NCBI RefSeq assembly: GCF_003437035.1
Contig: NZ_QSRL01000012.1
Span: forward strand, 385 to 64,384
DNA length: 64,000 nucleotides
Direction: 5' to 3'
Source: Collinsella sp. TF08-11AT
GTDB taxonomy: Bacteria; Actinomycetota; Coriobacteriia; Coriobacteriales; Coriobacteriaceae
Below, piece by piece: positions 42,475-50,100 of the stretch (position 1 is the first letter of the stretch; every line of letters begins with the position of its first letter). The notes beneath the pieces are model-generated. The model made no database searches, was not told where the DNA came from, and worked only from the letters and a program-made list of their open reading frames with translations. The position numbers and the translations under genes were made by a program.

Positions 42475-42690
42475 TCTCAATCTGTAACATCTAGCCGAGC
42501 TTTCCGGTCCTAACTGTTACAGATCGAGATGAACCGGGGAACCCGAACCGAAGTGTCTCAATCTGTAACATTTAGCCGGCGTTTTTGCTCCCAGCCGTTA
42601 CAGATTTAGACAAACGAACCAGTCAATCCCCTCAATCTCGATCTGTAACACCTAGCCGAGTTTTTCGGTCCCAACTGTTACAGATCGAGA
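42475..42690. repeat. Three tandem hairpin repeats (about 80-bp period)
   Basis: Units at 42475-42529, 42554-42612 and 42636-42690 each have a left arm close to TCTCAATCTGTAACA and a right arm close to TGTTACAGATCGAGA, enclosing about 25 bases with a conserved TAGCCG core. Unit 3 is perfect over 15 bp; units 1 and 2 have one or two mismatches, most of them A-C on the plus strand and so G-U on the minus strand. The repeats recur every 80-81 bp. They end 63 bp from the stop of the second DUF4143 ATPase gene. No protein frame fits them. Confidence 0.8.
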
Positions 42691-42753
42691 CAAATGAAAT
42701 AGACCGGGCTGACAATCTCAGCCGCATGCCCCCTTTTGGCCGCATGCCGTCGA

Positions 42754-44124
42754 TCAGATAAAGATCGTCATATACAGAGGTAGATATATCCTATGCCCTT
42801 CAGCCCTGAGCTGTTTTGGGTGAAGGACTATCTCTTCTCCGACTCGTCGTTCGAATCGTCTGCCGAAATCGTCAAGCGAGATTGTTGAATACGATTTGGA
42901 AGATTTAACTTCAACAGGAGTGATCCGCGGTTTTCCAGCCGCGTCTTCAAAGCCGCGCGAAACAAGAAAATCAATTTCACGCGTTCTGGGCCGACTCCCC
43001 TCTGTTTTGGAAGGCTCCTGCCAGCTGTAATAAAAAAGCGAATGCCCCAGACTCTTAAGCTGCTGCGCCACGATGTTCTCGATTAGCATTCCTTTATTAA
43101 TTGAAATTCTTCCAAATTGAATGTCTCTATGAACATCCATAAGGTCCGGACCATCATCAAACGCCAAGCTCACGAGCAATCCCGTGTCCGCCATATAGCA
43201 TTTAAGCGAAGACGCGTCCTCGTGCAGGCGGTAACCCACGCTCGGATCACTGCATAAATAGCAACGGTTAATCAGTCGCGCATCCTCAAGCCAGATTAAC
43301 GCCGACTCATATGTCTCAAAACGGGACCCCTTCTCCAAGCTGTCAAATTTGAACCGTTTATTTGCCGCAGATAATTGACCCGGAATATCGTCATAAACCG
43401 CCCGCGCACGTCTAGCGTCCGAACCTCCAAACTTGGCAATGTCCTCCCTGTACAGTGCGATAATCTGCCGTTTAACCCTGTCGCATCCTCTAAAATCATT
43501 CTCTGCCACAAAGGAGTCGACCGACTGAGGCATACCACCGACAAGCATATACTCATCAAATAATCTCATGCACGTCGCATGAACGCCGTCCGGAAGCGCG
43601 GTCCGAGATTCGCGCGCTTTACGGATCTCTTCTGCATAAAGATCTTTTCCGGTCGCCCAAAGATACTCCTCAAAATCGAGGGGCTCGAGAGGGATTCTTT
43701 CTTCCTCTGACGGTATGACAATGCTATCGACATTCTTTTTGATGGAGACAAGAGAGCCTGTCTCGATGTAATCAAATCTGCCGTCTTCTACAAGATGCTT
43801 TATGTATTCGCGCGCGATGGGAAACCGCTGCACTTCATCAAAAATGACCAGCGACTCTCTCGGTTCGAGGGCCTTACCATACTGCAGCTGAAGCATGCGT
43901 AAAAAAAGATCGACATCTTCACGATGGTTCAGAAATATATCGAGCGTGGCTTTGCTAGCAGCCGAAAAGTCAATGTACAGATAATCCTTGTATTCATTTT
44001 GCGCGAAGCACTTGACGAGCGTCGTTTTGCCAACGCGTCTTGCACCCTCAATAAGCACCGCAGTGCGCCCTTGCGAGCGTTCTTTCCACTCCTGCAGACG
44101 ATCATATGCCTTCCGTTTAAACAT
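42754..44124 (-). CDS. AAA ATPase with DUF4143 domain (second copy)
   Basis: A 456-aa protein with the same design as 2740-3909 but distant in sequence. The P-loop GARRVGKTT is at residues 27-35, Walker B VIFDEVQRFP near residue 95, and a C-terminal nuclease-like part has REIDFLVSRGFED and TPVEVKSSKSYS. The role of this family is not established. The base composition is more AT-rich than the flanking lac genes, which suggests transfer. The start is the ATG at 44124. Three boxes spaced exactly 34 bp apart lie in its promoter, and a triple hairpin array lies beyond its 3' end. Confidence 0.85.
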   Translation of the reverse strand: MFKRKAYDRLQEWKERSQGRTAVLIEGARRVGKTTLVKCFAQNEYKDYLYIDFSAASKATLDIFLNHREDVDLFLRMLQLQYGKALEPRESLVIFDEVQRFPIAREYIKHLVEDGRFDYIETGSLVSIKKNVDSIVIPSEEERIPLEPLDFEEYLWATGKDLYAEEIRKARESRTALPDGVHATCMRLFDEYMLVGGMPQSVDSFVAENDFRGCDRVKRQIIALYREDIAKFGGSDARRARAVYDDIPGQLSAANKRFKFDSLEKGSRFETYESALIWLEDARLINRCYLCSDPSVGYRLHEDASSLKCYMADTGLLVSLAFDDGPDLMDVHRDIQFGRISINKGMLIENIVAQQLKSLGHSLFYYSWQEPSKTEGSRPRTREIDFLVSRGFEDAAGKPRITPVEVKSSKSYSTISLDDFGRRFERRVGEEIVLHPKQLRAEGHRIYLPLYMTIFI

Positions 44125-44156
44125 AATCTCACCTCAGCATAATTTACGTGCTAGTT

Positions 44157-44240
44157 TACAAAAATACCGACCTTCAGATATATCTAATAATACAAAAATA
44201 CCGAGCTTTAAATGAGCTTATAGCTACAAAAATACCGACC
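44157..44240. promoter_or_regulatory. Three 34-bp iterons upstream of the second DUF4143 ATPase
   Basis: TACAAAAATACCGACC occurs at 44157, 44191 (one change, GAGC) and 44225, exactly 34 bp apart. In the first and third units the box is followed by a perfect palindrome (AGATATATCT and CCATTGCAATGG). The array begins 33 bp upstream of the start codon. It is analogous in place, not in sequence, to the 23-bp iterons of the other DUF4143 gene. Confidence 0.78.
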
Positions 44241-44281
44241 ATTGCAATGGTCACAACAAACAATATCTCCGGCAACGCTCG

Positions 44282-45046
44282 CTAGCAAATGACCTGCGTG
44301 TGCTCCTCGATGGCGGCGCGGTCCTCGTCGGCAATATCCGGCTCGCACACCACGGCGTCCAAGCTGTCCAGGCGGCAGAAGGTGTAGAAGTCGCGTTTGC
44401 CGATCTTGCTGGAGTCGGCGATCAGATAGCGCGAGTCTGCCTTGCTAAAAGCGAGCTGCTGGATACGGCCCTCGTCCATGTTGGACGTAGACACGTCACC
44501 GTCCAAGATGCCGTTGGCGCCGATAAACGCCGCATCGATGCCCAGCGCGCGCAGGGTATCCTCGGCCGTTGGTCCCACAAAAGCGGCGGTGCGGCGACGG
44601 TACATACCGCCCACGAGGCACAGCTCGCAGTCTTCGCGCGCCTCGAGCAGGTTAAACACCGAAAGCGAATTGGTCACAATGCGCAGGCGAAACGTCGGCA
44701 GCATCGAGGCCATCTGCTCAACCGTGGTGCCCGTGCCCAAAAAGATGGTCGAGCCCTCCTCGATAAGCTCCACAGCACGGCGCGCAATCTGCAGCTTTTC
44801 CTCGGCATGCTTAGTGCGCTTTTCGCTGTGCGAATACTCATGGCGCAACATAGCGTGGGGACGGCCCTGTGCACTGCGGGCTCCGCCGTGCACGCGCTCG
44901 ATCTCGCCTAGGCTCGCAAGTTCTTCGAGGTCGCGGCGGATCGTCATGTCCGAAACGCCCAGCGCATCCGAAATCTCTTTGACCGAGACCGTGCCCTGCT
45001 CCTCGAGCAGCTGACGAACCTTATCCTGTCGCTCTGCCTTAATCAC
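44282..45046 (-). CDS. DeoR-family regulator (LacR-like)
   Basis: A 254-aa DeoR repressor: winged helix at 1-58 (RQLLEEQGTVSVKEISDALG, then SDMTIRRDLEELASLGEIER) and sugar-phosphate sensor domain (FLGTGTTVEQMASMLP near residue 97, LVGGMYRRRTAAFVGP near residue 142). Its own promoter carries AAACA-N5-GAACA, the pattern that also precedes lacA and lacF, so autoregulation and control of those genes are likely. That is the role of LacR in streptococci and staphylococci. It is divergent from galM. Confidence 0.87.
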   Translation of the reverse strand: MIKAERQDKVRQLLEEQGTVSVKEISDALGVSDMTIRRDLEELASLGEIERVHGGARSAQGRPHAMLRHEYSHSEKRTKHAEEKLQIARRAVELIEEGSTIFLGTGTTVEQMASMLPTFRLRIVTNSLSVFNLLEAREDCELCLVGGMYRRRTAAFVGPTAEDTLRALGIDAAFIGANGILDGDVSTSNMDEGRIQQLAFSKADSRYLIADSSKIGKRDFYTFCRLDSLDAVVCEPDIADEDRAAIEEHTQVIC

Positions 45047-45082
45047 GATGAATCCTCGCCGTTCTTTGCGCGCATATCATTC

Positions 45083-45097
45083 AAACAGTAACGAACA
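45083..45097. promoter_or_regulatory. DeoR/LacR-type operator before the deoR gene
   Basis: AAACAGTAACGAACA, a 10-bp direct repeat of RAACA, 37 bp upstream of the DeoR start codon. Confidence 0.55.
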
Positions 45098-45252
45098 AAT
45101 TGTATCAGACTCGTACGCGTCAAAAATGAACGCCCGCACAGCTCCAATCATCACTTTTTTGAGAAAAATACCCCCAGCTTTAGTGGGGTGTAGTGATAAT
45201 CTCGCCTGTTCGCGCTACAGTTTGTCCGAAATATCTCGATGTTAGGAACCAA

Positions 45253-46305
45253 ATGATCACTTCCGAGCTTTTCGGCACCGCGCCGTGCGGTACCCCCGTT
45301 CATCGTTACACCCTCAACGGGCCCGAGATCTGCGTTCGCATTATGGACTATGGCGCCACGGTGCTTGGTATCGATGTGCCCGACATTCCCGGCAACGTGC
45401 GCGATGTGGTGCTTGGCTTCGATAAGCTCGAGGATTACTTTGACAACCCCGCCTGCTTTGGCGCGACCATCGGCCCTGTGGCAAACCGCACCGCTGGCGC
45501 CACGATCGCCATCGACGGCACGGACTGGCATATGCCCGCCAACGAGGGCGCCAACAACCTGCACAGCGACCTTGAGCACGGCCTGCACAAACGTGTGTGG
45601 GATGTTGAGCTCGACGAGGTCCATAACGCCGTGCGCATGACCACCTCGCTTAAGGATGGCGAGCTGGGCCTGCCCGGCAACCGAACCTTTACGGCCGTGT
45701 TTACCGTTACGCGCACCGGCGTCTTCCGCATCGATTATGGCTGCGAGAGCGACCGCGCCACCTACGTGTCCATGACCAACCACACGTACTTTAACCTTGC
45801 AGGCCATAACGCCGGCATGGACTGCGAACATTTCTTTGTCGCCAACGCCGCCCACTACCTGCCCATTAACGAGCAGAACATCCCCACCGGCGAGATTGCT
45901 CCGGTCGAGGGAACACCGTTTGACTTTCGCGAGCTTCGCCCCGTCGCACCCGGCATGGAGGCCGACGACCCGCAGATCAAGCAGGCCCGTGGCTACGATC
46001 ACTGCCTGTGCATCGATGGCTATCAGTACGGACGTAATCTGCGCCGCGCGATGCACGTCGAGGAGATGTGGACCGGTCGTGAGATGGACTACTACACCAC
46101 TGCCCCGGGCGTGCAGCTCTACACCGGCAACTGGCTGGGCGACGAGCACGCCAAGGACGATGCCAACTACGGCTGGGGCGCTGGCTTTGCCCTCGAGGCC
46201 GAGATGTACCCCGACACACCACACCAGCCGCTGTTCCCGCAGGGCATTGTGGGCCCAGGTCACCCCTACAGCAATGTGATCGAGTACCACTTTATGAGAC
46301 ACTAA
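45253..46305 (+). CDS. galM: Aldose 1-epimerase (galactose mutarotase)
   Basis: A 350-aa mutarotase that supplies alpha-galactose to galactokinase. Conserved segments are GATIGPVANRTAGA, NNLHSDLEHGLHKRVWD, SMTNHTYFNLAGH with the catalytic histidine, and GVQLYTGNWL. The ATG at 45253 follows TTAGGAA; the in-frame extension from 45193 has no ribosome binding site. It belongs to the classical GalM branch and is unlike the two shorter LacX proteins in the window. A terminator follows. Confidence 0.93.
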   Translation: MITSELFGTAPCGTPVHRYTLNGPEICVRIMDYGATVLGIDVPDIPGNVRDVVLGFDKLEDYFDNPACFGATIGPVANRTAGATIAIDGTDWHMPANEGANNLHSDLEHGLHKRVWDVELDEVHNAVRMTTSLKDGELGLPGNRTFTAVFTVTRTGVFRIDYGCESDRATYVSMTNHTYFNLAGHNAGMDCEHFFVANAAHYLPINEQNIPTGEIAPVEGTPFDFRELRPVAPGMEADDPQIKQARGYDHCLCIDGYQYGRNLRRAMHVEEMWTGREMDYYTTAPGVQLYTGNWLGDEHAKDDANYGWGAGFALEAEMYPDTPHQPLFPQGIVGPGHPYSNVIEYHFMRH

Positions 46306-46333
46306 GCCCATAACGCAGCATATCGCACAGCGG

Positions 46334-46366
46334 CGCCCGCCGGCACACCGCCGACGGGCGTTTTTC
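46334..46366 (+). terminator. galM terminator
   Basis: CGCCCGCCGGC (46334-46344) pairs with GCCGACGGGCG (46350-46360) with one mismatch, followed by TTTTTCT. Confidence 0.85.
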
Positions 46367-46369
46367 TAC

Positions 46370-46400
46370 CTAGTCATTGGGGACGTTCTTGGATGACTAG
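46370..46400. repeat. Palindromic intergenic repeat GGACGTTCTT, copy 3 (overlaps a gene end)
   Basis: CTAGTCAT (46370-46377) pairs with ATGACTAG (46393-46400), and the loop carries TTGGGGACGTTCTTGG from the repeat family. The last codons and stop of the EIIB-like gene lie inside it, so the repeat has supplied the C-terminal residues of that protein. Confidence 0.6.
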
Positions 46401-46868
46401 TTGGATGGGATCGGGGTCGGAGCTGGGGAGTAAGCGGATTTCTAGCTCTATGCCTAGTTCTCGCAGTTCTTCGAGGGCGGCGATGTCGGTATCGTCTATG
46501 GCAACGGCAGGCGTTACAGAGCGCTTTCCCTCCCCTGCCTGCATATGGCCAATGCTGATCTTGGTTATTGGCACACCACCCTTAACCAGCGCGAGCGCAT
46601 CAGCGGGTGAGGCCACCATAATCAGAATCCATTGACGCGGCGTTGCGCTATGAATGATGTCGATGGTCCTTTGCACCGAGAAAAACCGCGTCCAAACGCC
46701 TTCTGGCACCGCCACCCTCATTGGTGCCCATTGGCGCGAATCCGCCGCGATCTCATCGTTGACGATTAGGACAAGGTTGGAACCCACGGCTTCGTTCCAC
46801 AGCTCAACGTCTTGCCCGTAAATGAAACGGTCATCGATACGCGTAAGAAGAATCTTGGGTTGAGCCAT
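46374..46868 (-). CDS. EIIB-like PTS protein lacking the active-site histidine
   Basis: A 164-aa protein of the mannose/sorbose-family EIIB fold. It aligns from end to end with the complete EIIB at 57246-57728: ILLTRIDDRFIYGQ here against ILLTRIDNRLVHGQ there. The phosphorylated histidine is replaced by tyrosine at residue 17, so it cannot pass phosphate in the normal way. It stands alone with no EIIA, EIIC or EIID beside it. A regulatory, decoy or decaying role is possible. The ATG at 46868 follows GGGGCAG. The C terminus is encoded inside a palindromic repeat, which suggests an altered end. Confidence 0.8.
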   Translation of the reverse strand: MAQPKILLTRIDDRFIYGQDVELWNEAVGSNLVLIVNDEIAADSRQWAPMRVAVPEGVWTRFFSVQRTIDIIHSATPRQWILIMVASPADALALVKGGVPITKISIGHMQAGEGKRSVTPAVAIDDTDIAALEELRELGIELEIRLLPSSDPDPIQLVIQERPQ

Positions 46869-47008
46869 GGCTGCCCCATTCTGTTTGAGACCCATACGAG
46901 CGGGACGTCGACCACCAACTCAACAGCAGGTCAAGTAACAAATGGGCACTGCAGACATCACGCCTCTAATATTAGTGCATTTAAAGTGAGAAAAGCCGTC
47001 AGAACACT

Positions 47009-47037
47009 TGCGCGGATGTGTGATGTCCCGTATCATA
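47009..47037 (+). promoter_or_regulatory. tRNA-Thr promoter
   Basis: TTGCGC (47009-47014) and TATCAT (47032-47037) with a 17-base spacer, ending 38 bp before the tRNA. Confidence 0.5.
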
Positions 47038-47075
47038 GACAGCCGTTGACGCCTCAGTTGCGTCATCATATGGCC

Positions 47076-47151
47076 GCCAGCGTAGCTCAGTTGGTAGAGC
47101 ACCGCTCTCGTAAAGCGGGGGTCACCGGTTCGAGCCCGGTCGCTGGCTCCA
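47076..47151 (+). tRNA. tRNA-Thr (anticodon CGT)
   Basis: The acceptor stem GCCAGCG pairs with CGCTGGC, the D arm is GCTC...GAGC, the anticodon stem CCGCT/AGCGG encloses CTCGTAA with anticodon CGT, and the T arm is ACCGGTTCGAGCCCGGT. The discriminator T and CCA are encoded. It reads ACG codons. Confidence 0.96.
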
Positions 47152-47162
47152 TTACACAAGAT

Positions 47163-47186
47163 AGCCGCCTTCGGGCGGCTTTTTTG
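47163..47186 (+). terminator. tRNA-Thr terminator
   Basis: AGCCGCC and GGCGGCT pair around TTCG and are followed by TTTTT. Confidence 0.9.
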
Positions 47187-47408
47187 TTGCCGATTTTGAG
47201 TGCGTGCGCGCCAATCCAAACATCGCCACGTCAACGGCGACCCACTCGGTGGACTTCGGGTTTAATGCTTAGGGGCGGGGATTTACCAAAGTGAAATCTT
47301 AATGAAAAGAAACCCAGCTGCAACAATTGCCATGGTGAGGGCTCAAATTGGCCATATAGATCTAAAATAGTCACAATATACAAATGTCGAGAGATATTGG
47401 CGATATAG

Positions 47409-47918
47409 ATGAAAAGAACTAAGGGTTTTCTTTTGTTGGTAATGATGCTGCTCGGACTGTTCTGCCTGAGTGGCCCTTCTTGGGCCGAGGCTGCCTGTCC
47501 TGAAGGTGAGCCTCAGCAGTCTTATACGGGCAGCCTGCTGATAACTGCTAAGGAGGGCGATGCCGACTCTCAGTCTGGGGTAAATCCCCTTGCCACTTTT
47601 GAGGGGGACGGCGGAACGGTCAAGCTTGACCATATTGGTAGCGGGATTTTGAGGTGGCAAGTTCTTCCGGACAAAATTGCGAACGATCCCTTCTCTTTTG
47701 CTGGAACGATATATCTATACAAGGTTGTGAGCGGAAAACAAAAATACGTCGATTGCTATCCGACAAACGGGTCTGGAATTGCATTCACCGGCATTTCGGG
47801 GCAGATTGATACACATGTACGAAAGGGAACCTATGTGGTGCGTTGGGTTGGAGCTGCTGCAGGCCCGATATGGATTGCGGTCTTGCGCCCCGATGTCCAA
47901 ATAGGTTTCTCTCTCTAG
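47409..47918 (+). CDS. Secreted protein of unknown function
   Basis: A 169-aa protein with a clear signal peptide (KRTKGFLLLVMMLLGLFCLS, cleavage probable after SWAEA near residue 28). The mature part is about 140 residues, rich in Gly, Ser and beta-strand-like segments, with two cysteines. No family is recognised. Codon use is more AT-rich than in the flanking sugar genes, suggesting recent acquisition next to the tRNA gene. The ribosome binding site is weak. The next gene starts 15 bp after its stop. Confidence 0.7.
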   Translation: MKRTKGFLLLVMMLLGLFCLSGPSWAEAACPEGEPQQSYTGSLLITAKEGDADSQSGVNPLATFEGDGGTVKLDHIGSGILRWQVLPDKIANDPFSFAGTIYLYKVVSGKQKYVDCYPTNGSGIAFTGISGQIDTHVRKGTYVVRWVGAAAGPIWIAVLRPDVQIGFSL

Positions 47919-47932
47919 ACGGGAAGTTGCTC

Positions 47933-48298
47933 ATGGACGCCATATATGACGGAGATGACTGGGTCGATCATTATACTTGGCGCCTGGTCGGCTCGAACGA
48001 CAATGGGGATGTGGTGTTTGATGGACTATGTCCAAAGCATCTCCATCCTTTTGTCTCGTCGTTAATTGAGAGTTCCGCTCGTGTTGCCCCCTACAGCTCG
48101 GCATCGCTTCATGATACGGACGTTTTGAAGACCATAAGGGAATCAATTGACGAGGGAACGATGAGCGGCCCGCTGTTTTCTCAGCTTGTGGGGCTAGATG
48201 AGATTGGCTCGAAACGACTGCTTGCGGGCGAAAAAGTGGAACTCACTTATCGGTCGATGATTTCAATCCTGCGGCTAGCCGATGTTCTTCGCAAATAA
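47933..48298 (+). CDS. Hypothetical protein with possible HTH C terminus
   Basis: A 121-aa protein starting at the ATG 47933 with GGGAAG upstream. The first half is acidic and aromatic (MDAIYDGDDWVDHYTWRLVG). The last 45 residues (LVGLDEIGSKRLLAGEKVEL, then SMISILRLADVLRK) resemble the second half of a Cro/XRE helix-turn-helix, but the match is short. It follows the secreted protein gene closely and shares its composition, so the two probably form one transcription unit. The function is unknown. Confidence 0.65.
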   Translation: MDAIYDGDDWVDHYTWRLVGSNDNGDVVFDGLCPKHLHPFVSSLIESSARVAPYSSASLHDTDVLKTIRESIDEGTMSGPLFSQLVGLDEIGSKRLLAGEKVELTYRSMISILRLADVLRK

Positions 48299-48328
48299 AT
48301 GAGGCTTCCCTATTCAAAAAACCGAAAA

Positions 48329-48405
48329 CCCCGCCAAACGTGATTTCCCTAGGGAAAAAACGCTTGGCGGGGTCCTGGCGTGTTTTCCCTAAGGGGATCA
48401 CGCCA
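48329..48405. terminator. Two hairpins after the hypothetical pair
   Basis: CCCCGCCAA (48329-48337) pairs with TTGGCGGGG (48364-48372) and encloses the palindrome TTTCCCTAGGGAAA. A second stem, TGGCGTG (48376-48382) with CACGCCA (48399-48405), follows and has a similar TTTTCCCT core. They separate this unit from the convergent yhcH gene. Confidence 0.6.
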
Positions 48406-48434
48406 TCAGACGAGCAGCTCAGCCGAGCAGTTCG

Positions 48435-48908
48435 CTACTCCTCCCAGTAAGCATCTGCAAGCAGCTTAAAGCAAATCTTCTTGACCGGCTGTGCGCCATC
48501 GCCCGGGAACTCGAGCGTGGGCATGTGAGGCTCGCCGGCAACGAACAGTGCAAACTTATCGTCGGCAAGATCGCCGGCGATCGAAGCGTCGGAATCGACC
48601 AGATCGTAGTCGTCCTTCTCGTCAAACTCCTGAACCAGCGTCAGGCTGCCCGTGGCGACCTTAAAGGCCTCGCGACCCTCGACGTCGATCTGCAGGTCGT
48701 GATAGCGCTGATGCGTCTCATAGTGAGCCTCGGCCTCGGGACGCGTCGTGGGAGACATGACGTTCGCAAAGACCTTCTCACCCAAAATCGGATGGCTGCC
48801 GACCTCGAGCTGTGCCGGGTCGTTCTCCTCGAGCCAGTCGATCAGCACGTCGAGGCCCTTGAGCATTCCGCGGTACTCCTCGATATCGCCCAATGCACCG
48901 TAAATCAT
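48435..48908 (-). CDS. YhcH/YjgK/YiaL family protein (sugar anomerase-like)
   Basis: A 157-aa cupin-like protein of the DUF386 family. THQRYHDLQIDVEGRE and AGEPHMPTLE, with candidate metal ligands, are the family signature. Characterised members such as NanQ open or interconvert sugar anomers in amino-sugar pathways. Its position at the end of the aga region suits a role with N-acetylgalactosamine or galactosamine phosphates, but the substrate is inferred. The start at 48908 follows GAGGGGA. Confidence 0.85.
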   Translation of the reverse strand: MIYGALGDIEEYRGMLKGLDVLIDWLEENDPAQLEVGSHPILGEKVFANVMSPTTRPEAEAHYETHQRYHDLQIDVEGREAFKVATGSLTLVQEFDEKDDYDLVDSDASIAGDLADDKFALFVAGEPHMPTLEFPGDGAQPVKKICFKLLADAYWEE

Positions 48909-48940
48909 CTAAATCCCCTCTCGGATCGCTTCTTTGGCGG

Positions 48941-49073
48941 CTAATCGGCAAACGCGTTACCGATGCTGTTGCCACCCACATACGCCTCGACCAGGGTAAG
49001 GTCGGGATTGAACACGACAAACTCGGCGTCGCGCCCCAGCATAATGCTACCGCACTTGTCGTCGACATGAGCT
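48941..49073 (-). pseudogene. 3' remnant of a nagA gene
   Basis: Read on the minus strand this encodes the last 44 or so residues of an N-acetylhexosamine-6-phosphate deacetylase (DKCGSIMLGRDAEFVVF, then LTLVEAYVGGNSIGNAF, then a stop). The match to the C terminus of the intact nagA at 51799-52968 is strong. No upstream part of the gene remains; the lacC copy 2 stop lies 33 bp further up. It is a leftover of a duplication or deletion. Confidence 0.85.
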
Positions 49074-49105
49074 AGCAAGCAATGCCGGGGCCGACGCCCA
49101 GGCTT

Positions 49106-50041
49106 TTACAGCTCGGTCACGACAACGCCGTTGTAGACCTCGTCCCAACGGTCCATGACCAGATGGCCGGTCATGGGATCCATGGCATTGAGCTTGCCGC
49201 AGGTGTTGGCGGTACGCAGCACCGTCTCGTCGTCCGCGCCAGCAGCAATGGCATGCGCGAAGCCAGCGATAGTGGAGTCACCAGAGCCCGTGGCGTTAAC
49301 GGCAGGGATATCGGGCGTCTTTGCGCGGAACGCACGGCCATTGTGGAAGCCAACGGAGCCGGCAGCGCCCATGGACACGACGACCCAGGGGATATCGGAG
49401 AAGCGGGCATCAGAGGCGAGCGCGGCGCGGAGCTCGTCCACATCGTCGGTGGTAAAGCTCGTACCCAAAAGGCCGTTGATCTCGGTCAGGTTAGGCTTGA
49501 CCAGCTCGGGCTTAATTTCGGACTTAAGGGCGGCCTCGAGCGAAGCACCCGAGGTATCGAGCAACACCTTGGCACCGGCGTTCTCGGCAATGCCCGTGAT
49601 CTTGGCATAGTAGTCTGCCTCGACACCGCGGGGCAGCGAACCCGAGATGGTGACGACGTCGGCCTTGCTCGCAAGCTCGGTAAACTTGGCGGTAAAGGCA
49701 TCGAGCTCCTCGGGGGCAATTGTCGGGCCGCTCTCGAGCAGCTCGGTCTGGTTGCCGGCGTGGAGGATGTTAAGGCAAATGCGGGTCTCGCCCTTGATGG
49801 GCACAAAGTCGTTGTTAATACCGTTGGCGTCCATGAGCTCAGCCATGTAAGCACCCATGTGGCCGCCGAGCAGACCGGTTACCACGACGTCGTCGCCCAG
49901 CTGACCCAGCACACGGGCCACGTTGAGGCCCTTGCCGCCGGCGGTCTTTTCGGGCGTCACACGGTTGACGTCGTCGATAACGAGCTCATCGAGCTGATAG
50001 CGCGTATCGACAGACGGGTTCATCGTAACGGTGAGGATCAT
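49106..50041 (-). CDS. lacC: Tagatose-6-phosphate kinase, PfkB family (copy 2)
   Basis: A 311-aa kinase of the same length as the protein at 32554-33489 and nearly the same sequence, including AGGKGLNVARVL and NATGSGDSTIAGFAHA. In the aga region it would phosphorylate tagatose-6-phosphate made from galactosamine-6-phosphate by AgaS. The start at 50041 has GAGATAAGGAGC upstream. lacX copy 2 precedes it with a 59-bp gap, the same order as in the lac operon, so the pair was duplicated together. A nagA remnant follows. Confidence 0.88.
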   Translation of the reverse strand: MILTVTMNPSVDTRYQLDELVIDDVNRVTPEKTAGGKGLNVARVLGQLGDDVVVTGLLGGHMGAYMAELMDANGINNDFVPIKGETRICLNILHAGNQTELLESGPTIAPEELDAFTAKFTELASKADVVTISGSLPRGVEADYYAKITGIAENAGAKVLLDTSGASLEAALKSEIKPELVKPNLTEINGLLGTSFTTDDVDELRAALASDARFSDIPWVVVSMGAAGSVGFHNGRAFRAKTPDIPAVNATGSGDSTIAGFAHAIAAGADDETVLRTANTCGKLNAMDPMTGHLVMDRWDEVYNGVVVTEL

Positions 50042-50100
50042 TTTTAGCTCCTTATCTCGCAGGCTCCTAGTGCCTCGCGATACGAGTCGACAAAACGGAA

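Noticed and set aside
42475..42690. CRISPR array
   Set aside because: The three repeats have an 80-bp period, imperfect palindromic arms and related interiors in place of unique spacers, and no cas gene is present.
47409..48298. Toxin-antitoxin pair or prophage remnant next to tRNA-Thr
   Set aside because: The two small AT-rich genes lie near a tRNA, but there is no integrase, no duplicated tRNA end and no toxin motif; the first is a secreted protein.
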